This document shows, piece after piece, positions 59,100-64,000 of a stretch of DNA of 64,000 nt. The DNA is from Petunia secreta (lineage: Eukaryota > Streptophyta > Magnoliopsida > Solanales > Solanaceae): assembly GCA_029990175.1 (NCBI GenBank), contig JARKIP010000022.1:22790001-22854000 (forward strand), in the 5' to 3' direction. The notes under the pieces are model-generated. The model saw nothing but the letters and a program-made list of their open reading frames with translations, ran no database searches and was not told where the DNA came from. Within the stretch, counting starts at the first letter, position 1; every line of letters starts with the position of its first letter. Made by a program: the position numbers and the translations under genes.

Positions 59100-61511
59100 A
59101 ATTCACCAAAAACCAAGACGCGCCATCGGCCTTCTGAAAAAAATCTTTCATTCCCTGTTTTGCAGGATAAGAGTGAATCTTTTCCTACAGAGTTTGACAT
59201 TGGAAAAGGAGGGAGCTGTTAGGTGAGTTTATTGACTGCTCCATATCTCGTACTCCAATAAGTTAGACGTGTAATGGCTAAGTTTGCAGCCACATTCAGT
59301 TTGTGTAAGATGCAATGTATTGTCATTTAGTCTTGCAGTTTTGTTTTCGATGTACTGCATGCTTTCGGTCAATCTCAATGGCAGTCATCTCGGCATGCCA
59401 CTCTACTTTCCACAACTATCTGCGTCCATACTTAAAGCGCAACACTGTCCTTGCCCAATTTGTGATTAAAGGGATATGTACTACTCACTACTACATCACC
59501 ATTGCTACCCATTCCAATGAAACCTTTTCAAATTGTTCTGCCAGCATATGTCACCCCTTCATGTTATCAACATATGTCACCGATGTTTGTTGAGAGTAGT
59601 AAATGCTGCAATGATATACGATATGACCAGCTCCCATATCTTGCACCTCCAACCCATCAAGTTCACTATTGACTGTGCAATAGCTGGTTAAAACTCTCGT
59701 GAAAGGACAGGTCATTCGTACCAAACAACTACTAAGACGTGGGTTGAAAGGATTATTTATTAGAACGTGCTTTGATACTTTTTTAACTAACGAGTTCTAC
59801 TTCATCTTGTGATCAGGTACTAACTGATGAGTCCCTGGACATCAGATCGTGTAAGACCAGGATAGCTAGCTGGGCTGTGGGAGATTTAATATTCTTCTTC
59901 AAAAAATTAACTTACGCATTCGACGTGTACTGATGATACATTAACCTAATTAATGTTACAAAAAAGAGGTACCTAGACCCAACCTTCACGAAAGGGCAAT
60001 GCAAATTGGCCTATATGGTTGGGAGGTCATCAAATTACAACTCTTCATTTTTGGCAAGCACTAACCAAACCATGAAAACGTAGGATCCCAACGACCCCCT
60101 AACATCTTCCGCATGAGAGCATTCGAGGCGAGAAAATACTCACTGGCCTATCGCAATACCGACTTTTTATTCTTTTGACTTCCAGATTCATTACTATAGC
60201 ATTTTAGTTTAATTTCACTGTGCATATAAAAAAAAATTATGTCAGGACATTACAATGAGATTCGCTGCTAGGCTCAGGGGAAAAATTTTATTAATCACCA
60301 CCACTTTCATTAATATCAAAGCCACGTGTGATATACAATGTAAAAATAAGTTCCTTACAGGGGGAATTCGGCACCCCAACAAAAGTAGCACTTTACGGGT
60401 AATGCAATCTCCTAAACACGCCAATCAAATCTAAATATTCGAAGCTAAAGCAACCTCCAAACTGCAAACAAAGGATACACCCTGCTGATTTGCCATGTGA
60501 AGGAGAGAATACTGTAGAAAACATTAGATCATCAGATAATACATGAGTTCTATATCATCATAGGGTTTACATTTCATCCTACGCAAATGCATATTGAACT
60601 AGTAGTTCATCAGAAGCGCGCATGGAGGTAGAAGACATCAACAACATACTAAATTGATGGAATGACTCAAATAAAATATATAAAAAGCGAGGCTGAAGTT
60701 TTATTACTTTTGTAGGGTTTATTACTTGGTCTATGGTTTTTGGTAGCATGTACTTTCGTTGAATTGTTGCTAACTATATTTATATTTAATGTATGTTTAA
60801 TCTTTGTCTTATTAAGTTTGCCCAGATTTGTAGTTGTTAAATTTATACTCATTTTTAGTCTATAATTTTTTTGTCACATTTGAATGCCTTAAATAATGTC
60901 AACTGGCATCAATTGAGAATAAATAACTTGTCAAATAAATATTTGACAATCACATAGAACAAATCTTTCACGTATCATCATTCCTATAGTAAATCTTTGA
61001 CAATCATCATCTTATAGTAAATCTTTGACAATCACATAAAAGAAACGGAAATCTTCCATGTATCATTATTCCTATTCTAACAAATCTGGTTGTCCCATAT
61101 TCTAACAAAGAATATATTCTCCTTCCATGTCAGTTGCTACATCATACAATGCGTAGAATATTCTTCTTCCATATCATCTCTTCTTGTCTTATATGAATCC
61201 ATGATAGTCGTTATTATAAGTTGCAACTTAATTGTTACATTAGACAAAATAAGTTCTTGCACAACTACAGGACATTATTATTTACAATAGTAAAACTTAT
61301 AGATGAAACAATATATACAACTGCCTAAATTAAACATACGTTCAACATAAATTAAAAATTCAGTACTTAAAATAGATGAAACAACATATTTAACATAGAT
61401 TAAAGTCTTAAAATAACTAAGTACCAATTACAAACGACTAGACATTAATGTCTTGAAAATACATAACATATCAACAAAAACCTTAGACAAACATAGTCCT
61501 AACCCTTACAT
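59100..61511. other. No firm gene; possible decayed 3' exons near 59166-59660
   Basis: After ttttgcag (59165) a short frame DKSESFPTEFDIGKGGSC ends at TAG 59221. A Pro/Ser/Tyr-rich frame lies near 59480-59680. Neither is assignable. Repeated aaatctttgacaatca words lie at 60980-61040. The rest is AT-rich spacer. Confidence 0.35.
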
Positions 61512-62060
61512 CTAATCAATTTGGACCGGATCATCAGAGGTTCCTTCGCCAGCATAATCAGAACCATCACATGATGAACATAATGCATCATCATCAGAAT
61601 CACCACCATCAGGATTTGGAGGGTTTCCCAGAATGCGAACATTGAAAACTAATCGACCATCACATAGCTTGTCCTTGATCTGGAAAAACAAATACTTACA
61701 AACCTTTATTTTGTTTGCCATTAAAAAATCTAACCAACCATTGCCGAGCCTTTTACACCTTTTTCAACAAACAGGCGCATGTCGTATTCATCTGTCCCAC
61801 AAATAACACGAACCGGGAGTGGTTCATCAGGCAATCGGCTAAGCACATATTTTGGAAAGATGTATCACAGAAACAATTATCAATAACGACATTAATTAGA
61901 GGCTATTTTAAATAAAAAATAAAAAATTTTATTAATCAATAAAACTTACAAAGTCATCAGTTGTAACATCTTCCCAACTTAATTCAACTTTCACAGGATC
62001 ATTAATAAAAACGAGTGTACCGGGTAAATAGTACTTTGAATTAGTAGAATCGATTGACAT
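61512..62060 (-). pseudogene. B3-domain protein gene, broken
   Basis: Minus-strand exon 1 62060-61950: MSIDSTNSKYYLPGTLVF then VELSWEDVTTDDF, donor ttt|gtaagt. The next block near 61860-61735 reads FPKYVLSRLPDEPLPVRVIC, DEYDMRLFVEKGVKGSAMVG. The expected Trp codon is then a stop (TAG) and one base is missing before MANKIKV. A last block reads IKDKLCDGRLVFNVRILG and an acidic tail ending DDPVQID at 61512. The order LPKYVL, vRVIcg, kGsamvGW..FL, LvF.V+I is that of a plant B3 DNA-binding domain. At least the Trp-to-stop and a frameshift disable it. Confidence 0.65.
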
Positions 62061-62080
62061 TTTTTTTCCTAATTCTTGGT

Positions 62081-62553
62081 TAAGGAATGAATGGAGTAGA
62101 ACAGATGGATGATTTTTTTTGGAAAGAGGGATGAATGAATATTATCTCTTGGTACAAATGAAATAATGAGTGGTTGGGGCGTCTTTCAATAGGAAAAGTT
62201 GGAAATCGCACAGTTTAGTTTTACGAGGTGCAATTTAGGGTTTTCAATGACCAACTAATTCATACAAAAAGGGGTAAAAGACTGCTGAAGTTGAACAAAG
62301 ATGATGCTGTATTTAAGGAATGAATGGAGTAGAACAGATGGATGATTTTTTTTTTTTGAAAGAGGGATGAATGAATATTATCTCTTGGTACAAATGAAAT
62401 AATGAGTGGTTGGGGCGTCTTTCAATAGGGAAAGTTGGAAATCGCACAGTTTAGTTTTACGAGGTGCAATTTAGGGTTTTCAATGACCAACTAATTCATA
62501 CAAAAAGGGTAAAGGACTGCTGAAGTTGAACAAAGATGATGTTGTATTTAAGG
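62081..62553 (+). repeat. 233-bp tandem duplication upstream of the B3 pseudogene
   Basis: taaggaatgaatggagtaga at 62081 recurs at 62314. The copies share cacagtttagttttacgagg and gctgaagttgaacaaagatg and differ by a few indels in poly-T/A runs. It occupies the 5' flank of the gene at 61.5-62.06 kb. Confidence 0.9.
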
Positions 62554-62714
62554 TGTAACAGCCCAAGCCCACTAGTGATATTGTCTGCTTTAGGCCTAGT
62601 CCCGCATGTCTCTAAAATTAATCACTAGGGTCTAAGGCCAGTTAACTTATATACCCAGGATCACTTCTGTGTTATGCCGATGTGGGACAGTTAACTCTCA
62701 CCTGGGGTGTTACA
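62554..62714. mobile_element. 161-bp TG...CA element with 5-bp target duplication
   Basis: It begins tgtaacagcccaagccc and ends ctggggtgttaca. The flanks are taagg at 62549-62553 and 62715-62719. TG/CA ends and a 5-bp duplication fit a solo LTR of a miniature (TRIM-like) element. The tgtaacagcccaagcccact start is a form I know as a widespread short repeat in dicots. No coding capacity. Confidence 0.65.
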
Positions 62715-62719
62715 TAAGG

Positions 62720-63468
62720 GGTGATCCGGATGAAGATGACCCCACCCTGGGTGGTGAAGTAACTCCGGCCTATCGTATTATGGATGATTAGTATAGCAGT
62801 ATTCTATGTTTTTAGCACTATTTAAATGCACTTCATGATCTGTTTTTGGTATAAACATTTTTCTAGGAAGCTATATGTCATAGTAAATGTGCGTAGCAGT
62901 ACTTAAATGCATTTTCATGATGTTGTTTAATATAGTGACTGTTGTTGATCCAAATTACAGAATTTTAATCTTTACAAATTATCTGGTCAACAAACAGATT
63001 TGCGTATAATCCAGTCATAGAAATGTTTAATGTACTTACAGGGTGTTTTTCAATCAAGATTCAATTACGCTTTCACAATTAAGCACATTATATTGAGTTT
63101 TTTGTTAAGGATTACTATATTCATAGTTCAAAATGCCCAATCATTTTGGATTGTGCACCCAATTGACGCCCCAATCATTATGTTTTAATTCTTCCATGTG
63201 CACTAATTATTGTATGTAACACAATAAGCAAACTTATATTGTGTAAAAATTGGCAGTTACACTTTTTGTAATATCAATATCACAAAACAATTAAACTGGC
63301 CACAGTGCAGATTGTTGTAGTAGCAAAATATGCATTGTAACGGTAAGCACCACTGTGAAATTTTACAACGCGAGAGGTATAACCAAACCTCAACATAACA
63401 AAACCAGCAAATAAAAATGTGCATTAAGAGGGTTACTACTAGTAGATTTTGATCTCACAGACATACAT
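62720..63468. other. No gene seen
   Basis: AT-rich spacer; short repeats ttaaatgcacttcatgat / ttaaatgcattttcatgat around 62822 and 62904. Confidence 0.5.
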
Positions 63469-64000
63469 TCAGTTAATAAGCCACATGCTGTTGTCAATAA
63501 TCGAGATCATCACGGGATAATCCTTGTCGTCTATCACATCTTTTTCTGCCGCTTTTACGAAATCCTCTGCATGTTTTTGTTCTGCTTCCTTGCCTTTCAC
63601 ACTCTCTTTAAGTGATGCAAGTCTACCCACCAAAGATGCAATCTCTCCTGTCAGACTAATAACTTCGCGATCTAAATTATTTGTCGCTTTACTCACACTC
63701 TCAAAGCAAGCAACTTCCTTATTACTCTCCATGTTCATTTCCTGAAAAAATTGAATCATATTTTAAACTAATCTAGTGGAGTCATTGTATAGAGAAATAA
63801 CAAAAAATCAGGTAAGAGAATTAAGTACATTGGACGGGTTTGATGAGGTTCCTTCATCACGTTGAGGCTTATACAAAACATCATAGTAATTCACTCGGCG
63901 GATGATGCGAACTTCCCACCTCACAATTGCATCCCCACGTTTAGAGAATTGAAACAGTACACTATCTCCCTCATCTAAATCATTGTCCGTAATGAATTTT
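63469..64000 (-). CDS. B3-domain protein, 3' part (continues beyond the window)
   Basis: The minus-strand exon ending at 63829 reads KFITDNDLDEGDSVLFQFSK, then VRWEVRIIRRVNYYDV and ends EGTSSNPSN. This matches the B3 C-terminus (L.eGD.vlF.f, V+IIRR). Donor aat|gtactt joins ttttttcag|gaa at 63741 in phase 0. The last exon (63741-63469) reads MNMESNKEVACFESVSKAT, a heptad-like stretch SLTGEIASLVGRLASLKESV and a charged tail, stopping at 63469. No disruption in the visible part. The N-terminal half lies right of the window. Probably a nuclear DNA-binding protein of the plant-specific B3 superfamily; the coiled-coil tail suggests dimerisation. Confidence 0.6.

Overview
This is a plant nuclear window: AT-rich, intron-bearing and dense in LTR retrotransposons, MULEs, a LINE and MITEs. 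The gene content (a SWEET2 sugar transporter, DUF1985/Ulp1-type MULE cargo, B3-domain fragments, F-box-like proteins) suggests a eudicot. Solanaceae is my best inference from the style of the MULE/Ulp1 sequences and of the Ogre-type LTR; it is not proven from the window alone.

Layout. 1-9.8 kb is one long minus-strand Ogre/Tat-type LTR (39-9818). It is split by a plus-strand Athila/Tat-like non-autonomous LTR element (889-6800, TSD atata), which itself carries a Stowaway-like MITE (3888-4161). 9.8-27.3 kb is a degenerate Mutator-like (MULE) territory. It holds two Ulp1-type C48 cysteine-protease copies on the plus strand, one on the minus strand, a minus-strand MuDR-type transposase pseudogene and a separate 1.1-kb TIR element. 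Its non-coding DNA is crowded with the palindrome GTATAC. 27.4-28.7 kb is a set of three abutting pyrimidine-rich tandem arrays. 28.7-33.3 kb is a 5'-truncated, decayed L1-like LINE with RNase H on the minus strand. 34.1-36.3 kb is a long imperfect inverted repeat with an intact-looking hAT MITE inserted in its left arm.

36.6-39.5 kb is the only clearly intact conserved gene: a six-exon, 234-residue SWEET2 on the minus strand, with a TATA box. 41-54 kb holds gene fragments and pseudogenes: two F-box-like (At2g35280/At1g67623-type) copies plus a third fragment, a dsRNA-binding protein pseudogene with an expanded Pro/Gly/Met repeat domain, and a B3-like two-exon fragment. 54-59 kb holds two related small coiled-coil ORFs that share a TPPNSP tail. 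61.5-64 kb holds two further minus-strand B3-domain genes, one broken and one running off the window edge. Between them lie a 233-bp tandem duplication and a 161-bp TG...CA element with a 5-bp TSD.

The genes do not form a pathway. SWEET2 (vacuolar sugar transport) is the main host gene; the rest is transposon machinery and decaying or lineage-specific families. All exon boundaries were read by eye from splice signals and frame continuity. Family names come from motif recognition, not from a database search.
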